In this document: positions 52,132 to 61,802 of the stretch, piece after piece
How positions within the stretch are numbered: the first letter of the stretch is position 1
Layout: each line of letters starts with the position of its first letter
From: Anaerolineales bacterium UBA6055
GTDB lineage: Bacteria > Chloroflexota > Anaerolineae > Aggregatilineales > Phototrophicaceae
Length of the DNA: 64,000 nucleotides
Direction: 5' to 3'
Assembly: GCA_002428985.1 (NCBI GenBank)
Contig: DIYL01000053.1
Coordinates: 109,700-173,699 of the forward strand
Notes under the pieces: model-generated
What the model saw: the letters and a program-made list of their open reading frames with translations, nothing else
Told to the model about the DNA's origin: nothing
Databases searched by the model: none
Translations under genes and position numbers: made by a program

Positions 52132-53244
52132 CTACCATTTCATGATTCGACCCATTCGTTCATGGGGTCTAAGCCGATAAAGTCTATCGAATAACAACAC
52201 AGTCGTTATCAACAACACCGCATTGTATTGTCCTAGATTTCCCTCTGTATACCCTGTCATTAGCACATACACCCACACAGCCAGACTAGCGACTAATGCC
52301 AACAAAAGTCGGCGCGGGAAAAGCGCAATAAACGGCAAGATAATCACAAGATCATAATCATTCAACAGGGGATTCGCAAAACAAAATACAAGTACCCAAT
52401 CATAAACAGTCAATGTTTTACGCCGCCAATATAACACGCCGAGCAATAGAATTGCGGTTAACCCACAAAATCCCCAGACAATTGCTTGATTCATAACCCC
52501 CGGATCCATACCAACGACACGGCTAACATCTAATCCTAGAATCCGAACAGGCACAATAGCTATACTACCCAGGCTAATAGGCTCAAATCCACGTCCGCTC
52601 GGCAACCACTCGATTAACCAAGTCGGTCGCATGATAAACCCGGGAATAAATACAACAAACCATGTCAGGGTTGCTGTCATCCAAAAACCGATGTAACGAT
52701 AACCACGATACAGCAACCAAACCACCCCAAGCCCTGCGATATGTGGTTTGAATACCATGCCAATCAGTAAAAATCCGTACCACCATTTTAGAGGTTTGCC
52801 CTGCTCAACCACAAACACAATCAGGGCATAAATCGGGATAATCAGCCATGTACTCTGACCAAGAATAATCAAAACAATAAACGGCGGAAAAACGAGCACT
52901 GCCGACCGCCGACCGGCCAACCCTAGTACCATAAAAAATGGGATAATTAGCCAGACAAAACTAAGAACAGGGGCTACTTGTTGATATAAGAGGCAAAATG
53001 TCGTATAGAACGTCGCTGGATAGAGATGGGGCCAACCGAATTCAAATGAATCTTGTCCAAAACAAAACTGTTGAGAACTACTCATCAAATGTAAGTAGTC
53101 ATAAGGGGGTAAGCCTCGAATCAATTCACCAATTCCCCAATATGCCAATACAACAGCTAACCCCAACACAATCAAAAGGGTATTGATAGCAAAATACCCC
53201 TTAGGCATAAGCGGTTCAGGAGCAATATCAGTATTTTTCTTCAT
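52132..53244 (-). CDS. GT87-family (DUF2029) membrane glycosyltransferase
   Basis: 370 residues with about ten membrane segments. The pattern WWYGFLLIGMVFKPHIAGLG and the late motif NPLLNDYDLVIILP are typical of the GT87/DUF2029 alpha-mannosyltransferase-like family (KPH and NDYD being the diagnostic parts). Uses polyprenyl-phosphate mannose in characterised actinobacterial members; the role here is unknown. Starts 3 bp after the adenosine-deaminase-like gene and ends 4 bp before the MBL gene. Confidence 0.82.
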   Translation of the reverse strand: MKKNTDIAPEPLMPKGYFAINTLLIVLGLAVVLAYWGIGELIRGLPPYDYLHLMSSSQQFCFGQDSFEFGWPHLYPATFYTTFCLLYQQVAPVLSFVWLIIPFFMVLGLAGRRSAVLVFPPFIVLIILGQSTWLIIPIYALIVFVVEQGKPLKWWYGFLLIGMVFKPHIAGLGVVWLLYRGYRYIGFWMTATLTWFVVFIPGFIMRPTWLIEWLPSGRGFEPISLGSIAIVPVRILGLDVSRVVGMDPGVMNQAIVWGFCGLTAILLLGVLYWRRKTLTVYDWVLVFCFANPLLNDYDLVIILPFIALFPRRLLLALVASLAVWVYVLMTGYTEGNLGQYNAVLLITTVLLFDRLYRLRPHERMGRIMKW

Positions 53245-53247
53245 GGC

Positions 53248-54279
53248 TTAAGCTTCGGATAACCAAGTCTGGAATTGACTCACAAGTTTCTTGCGTTCTT
53301 CATCAGGTAAAAAGGAGGCACGCGCCCCTCTTATAATACTATCTCGGACCTCATCCATTGATAAATTCATATACTTAACAGCGTTATAAATTTCATCAGT
53401 GAGGTTAATGTTACAGATAATCGGATCATCTGTATTGATTGTAATCAGTAGTTGCCGCTGCATCAAATCACGTATTGGATGTTCACCTAGAGAAGAGACA
53501 ATACCACTCAGTACATTGCTACTTGGGCATACTTCTAAGACAATTTCGCGTTCGACGAGGATATTTACAATGGCATCATCTTCTAATACCCGTACACCAT
53601 GCCCAACACGATCTGCCTTCAACATCCCGACAGCATCCCATACACTATTTGCACCATTCCATTCGCCGGCATGAATTGTTACGCCTAAACCCTCTTCTTT
53701 TGCCTCGCGGAAAATCTCACGGAATGGCAATGCAGAGCGTTCTTCGTTACCAGCGAGATCAAGACCAACAATACCAAGTTTTTTGTTATCAACTGCCGCC
53801 CGCAACACTCGCTCACCAAATTGAACAGATTCGTGTCGGTTCATTGACGCAATTAAACGCACCGTAATATCACAGTCTCTGGCAGCTTCTTGTGTTGTTT
53901 CACACACTAGTTTGACAACTTGTTGTACTTCCGATTGCAAGATATTGCACAATGCCTTTGGTGTGAATCGTAACTCCATATATTGGACATTGTCAGCAGC
54001 TGCATCTTCAACTATCTCGCGCGTGATGCGTTTAATGACATCTGGTGAACGGTAAAATTGGCGCAACATAGCAAATTTACCGAGAAAGTGCTGCATAGAA
54101 TGTGGCTCGTCCGGCATTATTTGCACAAACGGGCGCAAGGTTTCTACCTCATATTCCGGCATTTCTATACCGTATTCCAGCGCAACATCGAGCAAAGTCT
54201 CTAAACGCATGGATGCTTCCCAATGTCGATGTAATTCGACCTTCGGTAAGTCCTTTAACTTTTGATATGTAGCGTCCAT
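53248..54279 (-). CDS. add: adenosine deaminase family protein
   Basis: 343 residues, TIM-barrel amidohydrolase. Zinc ligands: VELHRHWE (HxH), the His in VTIHAGEW, and the Asp pair in TINTDDP. RVGHGVRV and EVCPSSNVLSG are the other ADA signatures. The loop after the HxH reads WEAS, where adenosine and aminodeoxyfutalosine deaminases usually have L(D/E)G(S/A); the Gly to Ala and Leu to Trp changes may alter substrate. Most likely deaminates adenosine or a related nucleoside. AGGAT precedes the ATG. First gene of the operon with GT87 and MBL. Confidence 0.88.
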   Translation of the reverse strand: MDATYQKLKDLPKVELHRHWEASMRLETLLDVALEYGIEMPEYEVETLRPFVQIMPDEPHSMQHFLGKFAMLRQFYRSPDVIKRITREIVEDAAADNVQYMELRFTPKALCNILQSEVQQVVKLVCETTQEAARDCDITVRLIASMNRHESVQFGERVLRAAVDNKKLGIVGLDLAGNEERSALPFREIFREAKEEGLGVTIHAGEWNGANSVWDAVGMLKADRVGHGVRVLEDDAIVNILVEREIVLEVCPSSNVLSGIVSSLGEHPIRDLMQRQLLITINTDDPIICNINLTDEIYNAVKYMNLSMDEVRDSIIRGARASFLPDEERKKLVSQFQTWLSEA

Positions 54280-54334
54280 GCTCAGCTATGATCCTATTCT
54301 TAACCAGTAAATATATCCGACAGGTATTTTGCCT

Positions 54335-54664
54335 CTAATCCCGTTCTGCCAGTAGCCAGCTCCAATAATGCCAAGCTACAACAACCGAAATTGTAATCCC
54401 AAGTGTCGGTAGTCCCTTTATTAATAATACCCAGAGTACATCTTGTTGCAACTGTTGAAGACCATCCACACCTCGTACTAACAAAGCAAATTGAATACCT
54501 ACACTTATCCATAGTAATAAAGCGGATACATAAAGCCAAATATAATGTTGTCGCGCATGCGTCACCTGGCCAAGCCGATTACTAAGCCGTGCCAGCAAAA
54601 CCATCACAATGCCCAGAGACACCTGACCGAACAAACTCAAAACAGACGTAACATCAGTTAGCAT
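54335..54664 (-). CDS. small three-TM membrane protein
   Basis: 109 residues with three membrane segments (about 8-27, 42-63 and 80-102). No family recognised. Layout and size match the next gene upstream (54677), from which it is separated by 12 bp; the two may be divergent copies of one family. Third gene of an operon led by a wHTH protein. Function unknown. Confidence 0.6.
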   Translation of the reverse strand: MLTDVTSVLSLFGQVSLGIVMVLLARLSNRLGQVTHARQHYIWLYVSALLLWISVGIQFALLVRGVDGLQQLQQDVLWVLLIKGLPTLGITISVVVAWHYWSWLLAERD

Positions 54665-54676
54665 AAAAATCTCACT

Positions 54677-54988
54677 TTAATTTCGGTTTGCTTGATTCTT
54701 GGAGCGCATCATTTTGCGGTAGAGTTGAGCCGTGATAACCAATAATAGTATGCCTCCTACAAATGATAGGACATCCGCAATCATATCACCTGAAACACGA
54801 TGCAAACTTGTGTAGCGGACAGTTGAAATACCGAATATGATAATTACAACGCCAAAGAGGACATAACGTGTTTGTTCACCTGAAAACTTTTGGAAAAAGC
54901 GTGCAATGAGGAGAAGGAAAAATAAGAGGGCAGCAATGGCAAACCAACTAAATAATGATAAAAACTGTGACAATGCAAGGTTATCCAC
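54677..54988 (-). CDS. small three-TM membrane protein
   Basis: 103 residues with three membrane segments (about 10-32, 42-60 and 68-90) and a basic C-terminal tail (RKMMRSKNQANRN) probably facing the cytoplasm. No family recognised. It lies 26 bp after the wHTH gene and 12 bp before a similar small membrane protein. Could belong to a membrane-linked sensing cassette; that is inference from position. Confidence 0.6.
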   Translation of the reverse strand: MDNLALSQFLSLFSWFAIAALLFFLLLIARFFQKFSGEQTRYVLFGVVIIIFGISTVRYTSLHRVSGDMIADVLSFVGGILLLVITAQLYRKMMRSKNQANRN

Positions 54989-55014
54989 TGCTGTATATCC
55001 AGATTAAGTGCTAG

Positions 55015-55392
55015 TCAATTCGCTTTATATCCTATGCCATGAATAACATGATGGATCGCTTTCACACGGAAGTTACGATCAAAACAAGCAGATACAAAAT
55101 CACGAATTAAAGCACGTGTTTCTATATGATTTGTAAATTGATAAATCTTCATACCATTTTGTTCATTCACGAGCAACACATCGGCTTTTACCAATCCGTC
55201 AAGCTCACGTATGATTGTTTTGGTATCTCTACCAATATATCCAGCTATATTCTCAGCAGTGTCCTGTATGTGGGGGTTATCATGAAAAAACCGGATTAAG
55301 TCCCACTTGATAAAGGAATTGACCTTTTTCTCGATAAAGGCTTGCCACTCTGGGGTCATATTCACCGATGGGGATGGCTGGCTCTGTACCAT
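55015..55392 (-). CDS. winged-helix DNA-binding protein
   Basis: 125 residues. Central helices IKWDLIRFFHDNPHIQDTAE followed by NIAGYIGRDTKTIIRELDGLVKADVL and the wing strands (LLVNEQNGMKIYQF) form a winged helix like MarR/ArsR/TrmB-type regulators. No sensor Cys or ligand domain. The C-terminal helix (IRDFVSACFDRNFRVKAI) may dimerise. The first gene of an operon with two small membrane proteins, so it may regulate or be regulated by them. Confidence 0.75.
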   Translation of the reverse strand: MVQSQPSPSVNMTPEWQAFIEKKVNSFIKWDLIRFFHDNPHIQDTAENIAGYIGRDTKTIIRELDGLVKADVLLVNEQNGMKIYQFTNHIETRALIRDFVSACFDRNFRVKAIHHVIHGIGYKAN

Positions 55393-55582
55393 TCAACTTT
55401 CTCCTGTTGGAACTCAAGGCGTACGTTTAACAGAAATTTATTCTATTAATAACAAAAAACCTAAACATTGACTAGTTCTTGCGTGGTTGCTTCATGTGAA
55501 TCTAGTTATACTGCACAAAATCACTGATTAAGTTGGGACAGCATTGTATTTAGTTTTTGTTATTCCCCCCAAGTTAGGATGA

Positions 55583-55605
55583 AAGACGGAAATAAGCTCC
55601 GTCTT
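55583..55605 (-). terminator. terminator-like hairpin downstream of secA
   Basis: Perfect 8-bp stem AAGACGGA/TCCGTCTT (55583-55590 and 55598-55605), 31 bp after the secA stop on the minus strand, followed by TTTC. The rest of 55393-55635 shows nothing else. Confidence 0.55.
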
Positions 55606-55635
55606 ATCGAGATATTTTATACATTATACAACATA

Positions 55636-58440
55636 TTAGGCTTCTTGCCATTTGTTAGATTGCTGATCTTCACGCATATGGCAGTGCTTATATTTCTTAC
55701 CACTACCGCACCAACATGCCTCGTTACGCTTTGGACGTTTTTTATTTTTCCGGACAGTCTGTTGTTTTGGTGCTTTTCCATTGCCCGCTGCCATATCAGG
55801 GCGATATTCACGGGTTCGACGCTGTGTTTGCGGATTTTGTACAACAGCAGGTTGAACAAGGAAAATATTACGCGATGCAATACGACGATAGGTATCTTCA
55901 ATATTACGGAACATCTGGAAACCAGCCCGTTGATATTCAACAAGTGGGTCGCGTTGTGCAATTGCATTCAACCCGATACCCTCGCGGAGAATATCAAGGT
56001 CCGTCAGATGCCGTTGCCAATAATGGTCAAGCGAACGAATCACTGTTTGGCGTTCAGCAATTTCCATCAGTCCTTCACGCGCTTCTTCCAAGAGTGTTTT
56101 CTTCTCAGCCATCATCTTTTCAGCGTGATCATACATCTGTTCAACAAGGTCTTCTATTTCGATAACATCAAGTGTATCTGCTGTGATGTCTTCGGGAATA
56201 GGAAGCCCGGCACTGACCAATTGTTGATACATCACTTCTGATTCAAGATAATTACCAGATTCATCTGTTGTGAAAACTTCATCAACGACGTGTTCAATCT
56301 GTTCCCGAATCATCTCCATATAATCTGTATGGATTTCTTGAGCATCTTTCTTTAGCCAATCAAGCCGTTGACTGTAGATGATTTCGCGCTGACGATTGAC
56401 AACATCGTCATATTCAACCAATTTTTTACGAATATCAAAGTTATGCCCCTCGACGCGAATTTGGGCTTGCTCAATCGACTTACTAATCATACCGTGTTGA
56501 ATTGGTTCATCTTCGGCAAAACCAGCAGTCTGCATCAATCGTTTGACGTTATCATTAGCAAAGCGCTTCATCAGATCATCATCAAGGCTGAGGTAGAACC
56601 GTGACTCACCGGGGTCACCTTGACGACCCGAACGCCCACGCAACTGGTTGTCAATACGACGCGCATCATGACGTTCTGTACCCATAACAAAAAGGCCACC
56701 CGCTTCAAGCACGATTTCACGATCGCGTTCGACTTGTGCTTGTGCTTCGCTTAATGCTTTTTCCCATTGTTCTTTTGTAGCTTCAGTGAGATCTATACCT
56801 TGCCGACGCAACGTTTGACGTGCCAAACCATCAGGATTACCACCCAATAGAATATCAACACCACGCCCCGCCATATTGGTTGCAATTGTTACTGCACCCG
56901 GACGACCAGCTTGTGTAATAACTTCTGCCTCACGCTCATGTTGCTTTGCGTTCAATACATCATGCTTGATGTTGGCTTTAGTCAAATATTTACCAAGTCG
57001 CTCAGAGGTTTCAACTGCAACTGTACCGACCAATACAGGTTGGTTTTTCTCATTACGCCGTCTGATCTCATCAACGATCGCACTCCACTTAGCTGTTTCG
57101 TTCACATAAATCAAATCATCAACATCAGCGCGGATCACAGGTCGATGCGTTGGAATTGGAATAACATCAAGTCCGTATGTCTTTTCGAACTCTTCCGCTT
57201 CAGTCAGAGCTGTACCCGTCATACCTGCTAATTTTTCGTACATACGGAAGAAGTTTTGGAATGTAATTGTCGCCATGGTGATATTTTCACGACGAATTTC
57301 GACACCCTCTTTTGCTTCAATCGCTTGATGCAACCCTTCCGAGAAACGACGACCTGGCATCGGACGGCCGGTGAAGTCATCAACGATCACAACTTCACTA
57401 TTTTGTACGATATAGGCTTTGTCACGTTCATAGAGAGCATGAGCACGCAGGCAGTTATCAAGGTAGGGTAACATCTCGGAATTAGCGGGATTATACAATT
57501 GCTCAATACCGAGGGTTTCTTCCACTTTTTCGACACCCTGTTCGGTCAAATATGCAATACGATCTTTAATATCCACAACATAATCGCCATCGGGTTCTTC
57601 ATCTTCAACACTCTGTTCGGAGCTGATTTTGAACTTCTTTACGATTGCCGCAAATTGGCGATAATAATCAGAGGGTTGATCCGAAGGGCCAGAAATAATC
57701 AATGGTGTACGGGATTCATCAATGAGGATACTATCGACCTCATCCACAATGGCATAGTGCAATTCACGCTGTACCAATCGCTGCGGTGTCATTGCCATAT
57801 TATCACGCAGATAATCGAACCCGAATTCGTTATTCGTCCCATATGTAATATCAGCATGATAGGCTTCACGACGTGTAATCGGGCGCAAGTTCTGATACCG
57901 TGCATCATCAGAAATGTACTCAGGGTCAAACATAAACGAGCCACTATCAGGCTGACCACCAGTGTTTTGAATTACAGCAGCAGATAATCCGAGGAAAGTA
58001 TAGACTGCCCCCATTGTTTGTAGACCATGTTTACTCAGGTAATCGTTCGGTGTAACGAGGTGTGCTCCAAGACCACTCAAGGAATTAAGATAAAGTGCAA
58101 GTGTCGCAACGAGTGTCTTACCTTCACCTGTCTTCTGTTCACCGATCTTGCCTTCGTGTAACACCATACCGCCAATTAATTGGACATCATAATGGCGTAG
58201 CGTTGTTGTACGAACAGATGCTTCACGGACGACAGCAAACGCTTCCGGCAAAATGTCATCTTCAGTTTCGCCATTGGCAAGGCGATCTCTAAATTCTTGT
58301 GTTTTAGCTTTGAGCTGTTCATCACTCAACTTCTGCATCTCAGGCTCAAGTGCATTTATCTCTTCAACAGTTTCCCGATAGACAGAAATTGCACGCTCCA
58401 TCGGGTCACCAAATATTGTCTTTACGATGTTACGAAACAT
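55636..58440 (-). CDS. secA: preprotein translocase ATPase SecA
   Basis: 934 residues. DEAD-type motor with Walker A (GEKQTGEGKTLVATL), DEVDSILIDESRTPLI (Walker B and preprotein cross-linking start), TIATNMAGRGVDILLGG and GRSGRQGDPGES. Helical scaffold and wing follow (REGIGLNAIAQRDPLVEY). The C-terminus has the SEC-C zinc motif CWCGSGKKYKHCH, which binds SecB or membranes. It drives preproteins through SecYEG. GAGG precedes the ATG. Divergent from the aldo/keto reductase gene. Confidence 0.98.
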   Translation of the reverse strand: MFRNIVKTIFGDPMERAISVYRETVEEINALEPEMQKLSDEQLKAKTQEFRDRLANGETEDDILPEAFAVVREASVRTTTLRHYDVQLIGGMVLHEGKIGEQKTGEGKTLVATLALYLNSLSGLGAHLVTPNDYLSKHGLQTMGAVYTFLGLSAAVIQNTGGQPDSGSFMFDPEYISDDARYQNLRPITRREAYHADITYGTNNEFGFDYLRDNMAMTPQRLVQRELHYAIVDEVDSILIDESRTPLIISGPSDQPSDYYRQFAAIVKKFKISSEQSVEDEEPDGDYVVDIKDRIAYLTEQGVEKVEETLGIEQLYNPANSEMLPYLDNCLRAHALYERDKAYIVQNSEVVIVDDFTGRPMPGRRFSEGLHQAIEAKEGVEIRRENITMATITFQNFFRMYEKLAGMTGTALTEAEEFEKTYGLDVIPIPTHRPVIRADVDDLIYVNETAKWSAIVDEIRRRNEKNQPVLVGTVAVETSERLGKYLTKANIKHDVLNAKQHEREAEVITQAGRPGAVTIATNMAGRGVDILLGGNPDGLARQTLRRQGIDLTEATKEQWEKALSEAQAQVERDREIVLEAGGLFVMGTERHDARRIDNQLRGRSGRQGDPGESRFYLSLDDDLMKRFANDNVKRLMQTAGFAEDEPIQHGMISKSIEQAQIRVEGHNFDIRKKLVEYDDVVNRQREIIYSQRLDWLKKDAQEIHTDYMEMIREQIEHVVDEVFTTDESGNYLESEVMYQQLVSAGLPIPEDITADTLDVIEIEDLVEQMYDHAEKMMAEKKTLLEEAREGLMEIAERQTVIRSLDHYWQRHLTDLDILREGIGLNAIAQRDPLVEYQRAGFQMFRNIEDTYRRIASRNIFLVQPAVVQNPQTQRRTREYRPDMAAGNGKAPKQQTVRKNKKRPKRNEACWCGSGKKYKHCHMREDQQSNKWQEA

Positions 58441-58591
58441 AAAACCTCACATTATCTCAGCTTACGTCGCTGTCTGCGATTATATCACATAGATGTAGGC
58501 AGTTCGTAAGAACATACGTCAGCTATGATAGAATCACATTAATGATTATTCGTTACAAACCACTACAAAGTTGCAAAATAAGGACTAAATT

Positions 58592-59557
58592 ATGCAGTAT
58601 ACACGCTTGGGTCGTACAGGGTTAAAGGTCAGTCGTCTTTGCTTAGGTACAATGAACTTTGGTGCGAGTGCTGATGAAACAAACGCATTCAATATACTTG
58701 ACCGTGCCATTAATGGTGGCATTAACTTTATTGACACCGCCAATATCTACTCAAGTTGGGTAGATGGACATGTTGGTGGCGAGTCCGAAATTGTGATTGG
58801 CAACTGGCTCAAAACTAAAAATCGCCGTGAAATCATCGTCGCGACTAAAGTCCGTGGAACGATGTGGCAAGGAGCAAACGGTGAAGGACTGAGTCGTCAT
58901 CATATCATCCATGCAGTCGAGGATAGCCTCAAACGCTTACAGACAGATTACATCGACCTGTATCAAACACATTGGTACGACGAAAACACACCAATGGAAG
59001 AAACATTATCAGCGTTAGATTCATTGGTACAGTCTGGTAAAGTTCGTTACATTGGTGCAAGCAACCATCAGGCATGGCGATTAATGAAATCAATGTGGGT
59101 CAGTGATATCAACAATTTTGTTCGTTATGAATCATTGCAACCACATTATAGTTTATTTAATCGTAAAGAATATGAACAAGAACTTGCAGATGTCTGTGCC
59201 GACCAACACATTGCTGTCATCCCTTACAGTCCATTAGCTGCCGGATTCGCCACTGGCAAATATACTCGAGAAAACAAATCGCCGGATAATAGTCGTGCAG
59301 GTGGAGGTCTTATTCAACGCCTGATAAACGATGAAAATGCCTACATTGCGCTCGATGTAATGACAGAAATCTCCAAAGCTCATCAAGTTACTATTGCTCA
59401 GGTTGCGCTTGCATGGATGTTATCCAAGCCAACAATTACAGCACCAATTATTGGTGCACGAACAGTTGAACAATTAGATGGGACAATTGGTTCGGTTAAT
59501 GTAGAACTAACGGGAAATGAAATAGAGCGTTTAGATGCAGCTACAGCAATGTTCTAG
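58592..59557 (+). CDS. aldo/keto reductase
   Basis: 321 residues. N-terminus MQYTRLGRTGLKVSRLCLG is typical of AKR. Catalytic tetrad: Asp and Tyr in IDTANIYSS, Lys in IVATKVRG, His in YQTHWYDE. Cofactor site GASNHQ and the C-terminal PTITAPIIGARTVEQL indicate NADP(H) use. It resembles the general stress/YhdN-type AKRs acting on small aldehydes. AAGGA precedes the ATG. The 3' end overlaps the response-regulator gene on the other strand by 4 bp. Confidence 0.93.
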   Translation: MQYTRLGRTGLKVSRLCLGTMNFGASADETNAFNILDRAINGGINFIDTANIYSSWVDGHVGGESEIVIGNWLKTKNRREIIVATKVRGTMWQGANGEGLSRHHIIHAVEDSLKRLQTDYIDLYQTHWYDENTPMEETLSALDSLVQSGKVRYIGASNHQAWRLMKSMWVSDINNFVRYESLQPHYSLFNRKEYEQELADVCADQHIAVIPYSPLAAGFATGKYTRENKSPDNSRAGGGLIQRLINDENAYIALDVMTEISKAHQVTIAQVALAWMLSKPTITAPIIGARTVEQLDGTIGSVNVELTGNEIERLDAATAMF

Positions 59558-59910
59558 ATGAACGGACGTAACTTCTGAAGTAAGATGTCCTTGCCAAAGG
59601 GTTTATTGAAGTAATCGGCACAACCTATTTGTATAGCTGAACTAAGGTCGGCAACAGCAGAAAATGCAATGATCGGGATATGCTGTGTAGAAGGATCAGA
59701 TATTAATTGCTGCACAGCATCCATACCCGTCCATGTTTCGGAAGGCATCACCCAATCCATCAATATAATATCGGGTTGAAATTGTTTCGCAGACTGAACG
59801 GCTTCTATGCCTGAATGCGCAGCAAGGCAATCCAACCCCAATTGCCCGATAAGGATACACATTACTTCAGTTTGTGATGGCTTATCATCTACCACCAAGA
59901 CAGTTGACAT
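59554..59910 (-). CDS. single-domain response regulator
   Basis: 118 residues, only a receiver domain. Acidic pocket VVDDKP (Asp8, Asp9), phospho-acceptor Asp52 in LMDWVMP, a Ser/Thr-like position in IAFSAV and the Lys in FNKPF. No output domain, so it works like CheY/Spo0F-type relays through a partner. No histidine kinase is adjacent. Oddly, an additional Trp-Thr stretch (VMPSETWTGMDAV) follows the phosphorylation loop. Confidence 0.9.
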   Translation of the reverse strand: MSTVLVVDDKPSQTEVMCILIGQLGLDCLAAHSGIEAVQSAKQFQPDIILMDWVMPSETWTGMDAVQQLISDPSTQHIPIIAFSAVADLSSAIQIGCADYFNKPFGKDILLQKLRPFI

Positions 59911-60023
59911 AACACTCCAGCATTTTTATTACAAATATACATTGATTATAAATTAATTTACATTAAGATACAATCAACTTGTACTATTGTACTAGAGCTA
60001 TCTAGGCATCATCAACTATCCAA

Positions 60024-60046
60024 GTGGCTAGTTATGACCTAGCCAC
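60024..60046 (-). terminator. hairpin after the DedA-like gene
   Basis: GTGGCTAG (60024-60031) and CTAGCCAC (60039-60046) form a perfect 8-bp stem 19 bp after the stop at 60065. No long T run. It may end the operon that starts at 63272. Confidence 0.5.
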
Positions 60047-60064
60047 CCGCAATATAAATTGTTT

Positions 60065-60820
60065 TTAAAGGCCTGTTTTACTATGTAATCGGTTGATAAC
60101 ATTGGTGATTGGGCGACGGAAGATAACAAATGTAAAGAAAACAATACCAACCGCCACAAAGAAGAACAACAATACATCTTGGTTTTGCGATGCTTCAGAA
60201 CCGACCCGTACAAATATATAGGTCGGCAACAATCCCCCGATGAACGATACAACAACATAGACGGAAAAACGAATACGGCTGAAACCAACAGCATAGCTGA
60301 TAAAATCATAAACTGAAAACAGAAAGACCCGCGCTACTAGTAACGACTTCCAATCATCAAGGAAACGTTCATAGAATTCATCAACACGTTTCATCGCGCC
60401 TTTGCCGACAAACTTTTCAACCAGTTTACGCCCAAAGTGACGTGCAATCATAAAGTTGACACAGCCACCAATTAATTCACCCAAGACTGAATAAAATGTA
60501 CCCGCTTCTACGCCAAACAAGATACCTGATGCAAATTGTATGGGGCCAGCCGACAGTGGTGCAAATGTAAAGGTCAATGCTTTAATGGCAATAAAAATAA
60601 GTGGACCCAGTGCACCTGCATCTGCAATTGTCTGCTGTAAATTATCAATACCGATCGCTTGTACAATAGCATATAGTGCAGTCAGTAATGCTAGAAAACC
60701 AACGCCGCCTAGCAATAAACTGCGTGTAGAAATTTCCCCTGTACCCTCACCTAGTTGCGTATCTTTTTCCTCGTCATCTGTTGCCAGTTCTGATTCTGAA
60801 AGATTATCGTCATTATTCAT
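60065..60820 (-). CDS. TVP38/TMEM64 (DedA-like, VTT domain) membrane protein
   Basis: About 251 residues from the ATG at 60820, which overlaps the prs stop by 8 bp (ATGAATAA). An in-frame ATG at 60850 lies inside prs. After a 35-residue acidic cytoplasmic tail come five to six membrane segments. The VTT domain motif is clear: FAPLSAGPIQFASGILFGVEAGTFY with the following GELIGGCVNFMIARHFGRKLVEKF (GxLIGxxxxFxIxRxxGR). DedA-like proteins act in lipid movement or proton-coupled homeostasis. Confidence 0.88.
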   Translation of the reverse strand: MNNDDNLSESELATDDEEKDTQLGEGTGEISTRSLLLGGVGFLALLTALYAIVQAIGIDNLQQTIADAGALGPLIFIAIKALTFTFAPLSAGPIQFASGILFGVEAGTFYSVLGELIGGCVNFMIARHFGRKLVEKFVGKGAMKRVDEFYERFLDDWKSLLVARVFLFSVYDFISYAVGFSRIRFSVYVVVSFIGGLLPTYIFVRVGSEASQNQDVLLFFFVAVGIVFFTFVIFRRPITNVINRLHSKTGL

Positions 60821-61802
60821 CAAAGAGTTCACCCACGCTACGCCCTTCATGTGCGCGTAAGATCACTTCACCAAGCAACGGCGCGATTGATAACACCGTC
60901 ATATTGGGGAGTTTACGATTATTGGGTAATGGTAATGTATTGGTGAAAATAATCTCGCGTAGTTCGAGCTTAGCAAGTCGTTTATAAGCTTCTGGCGAGA
61001 AGAATGGATGGGTAAAGGCAAACGATACATCCTTTGCACCATAATCACGCACGACATTCACAGCATTAACGATACTACCTGCTGTATTTACTTCATCATC
61101 AACTAGCAAGACATTCTTATCTTTTACATCACCAATCAATGATAAGGCTCTTGGACTTTCGGCATTATCTACGCGACGTTTTTCAACAAAAGCTAGGGGT
61201 ACACCAAGTTTCTCTGCCCAGTTACGCCCTTGCTTAGCAAACCCTAAATCAGTCGCAACAACAACAAGATTCTCTAAGTCACCGTCATTTAACTGTGATT
61301 TGACGTAATCACTTAATAAGTGAAATGCAGTTAACGCATCACCCGGAATATTGAAAAATCCTTGAATTTGACCGGAATGCAAATCCACCGTGATGTAACG
61401 ATCAACACCAGCTGTCTCCATAATATTGGCAACAAGTCGTGCCGTAATCGGTACACGAGGTTGATCTTTTTTATCCGAGCGTGTGTAACTCATATACGGA
61501 ACAACCAGATTAATACGCCATGCAGAATCACGCTTGAGCGCATCAATCATAATCAGCATTTCCATAAAGTTATCATGCACAGGAGATGCCATTGTTTGCA
61601 CTAGATACACATCTTTCCCACGCACACTCTCTTCTAATTTGATGAAGATATTTTCGTTCGAAAATACATCGCGAGAATATGCACCAGGTTGAATTGAATA
61701 AGGCGATACTTTACAAATGTAATCGGCAATTTCTTTACCAAGACCCTGTGAAGCGCTTCCACAGAACAGTTTCATCGAGCCAAACCGCATCGTTGACGAC
61801 AT
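60813..61802 (-). CDS. prs: ribose-phosphate pyrophosphokinase
   Basis: About 329 residues from the ATG at 61802 (GAAGAAGAGG directly before it); ATGs at 61790 and 61778 are alternatives, the last giving the standard MKLFCG N-terminus. Motifs: LVQTMASPVHDN, DLHSGQIQGFF (regulatory loop region), VVATDLGFAKQGR and the PRPP-binding LLVDDEVNTAGS. It makes PRPP from ribose 5-phosphate and ATP. The catalytic flexible-loop part (KRRVDNAES) is present. Overlaps the DedA-like gene by 8 bp. Confidence 0.94.
   Translation of the reverse strand: MSSTMRFGSMKLFCGSASQGLGKEIADYICKVSPYSIQPGAYSRDVFSNENIFIKLEESVRGKDVYLVQTMASPVHDNFMEMLIMIDALKRDSAWRINLVVPYMSYTRSDKKDQPRVPITARLVANIMETAGVDRYITVDLHSGQIQGFFNIPGDALTAFHLLSDYVKSQLNDGDLENLVVVATDLGFAKQGRNWAEKLGVPLAFVEKRRVDNAESPRALSLIGDVKDKNVLLVDDEVNTAGSIVNAVNVVRDYGAKDVSFAFTHPFFSPEAYKRLAKLELREIIFTNTLPLPNNRKLPNMTVLSIAPLLGEVILRAHEGRSVGELFDE

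Noticed and set aside
55579..56241. 220-codon plus-strand frame antisense to the 3' end of secA
   Set aside because: Apart from its first few codons it is antisense to conserved SecA sequence; Cys/Phe-rich shadow composition.
58502..58513. GTTCGTAAGAAC as a LexA box
   Set aside because: The Gram-positive/Chloroflexi type box is GAAC-N4-GTTC; here the half-sites are in the opposite order.
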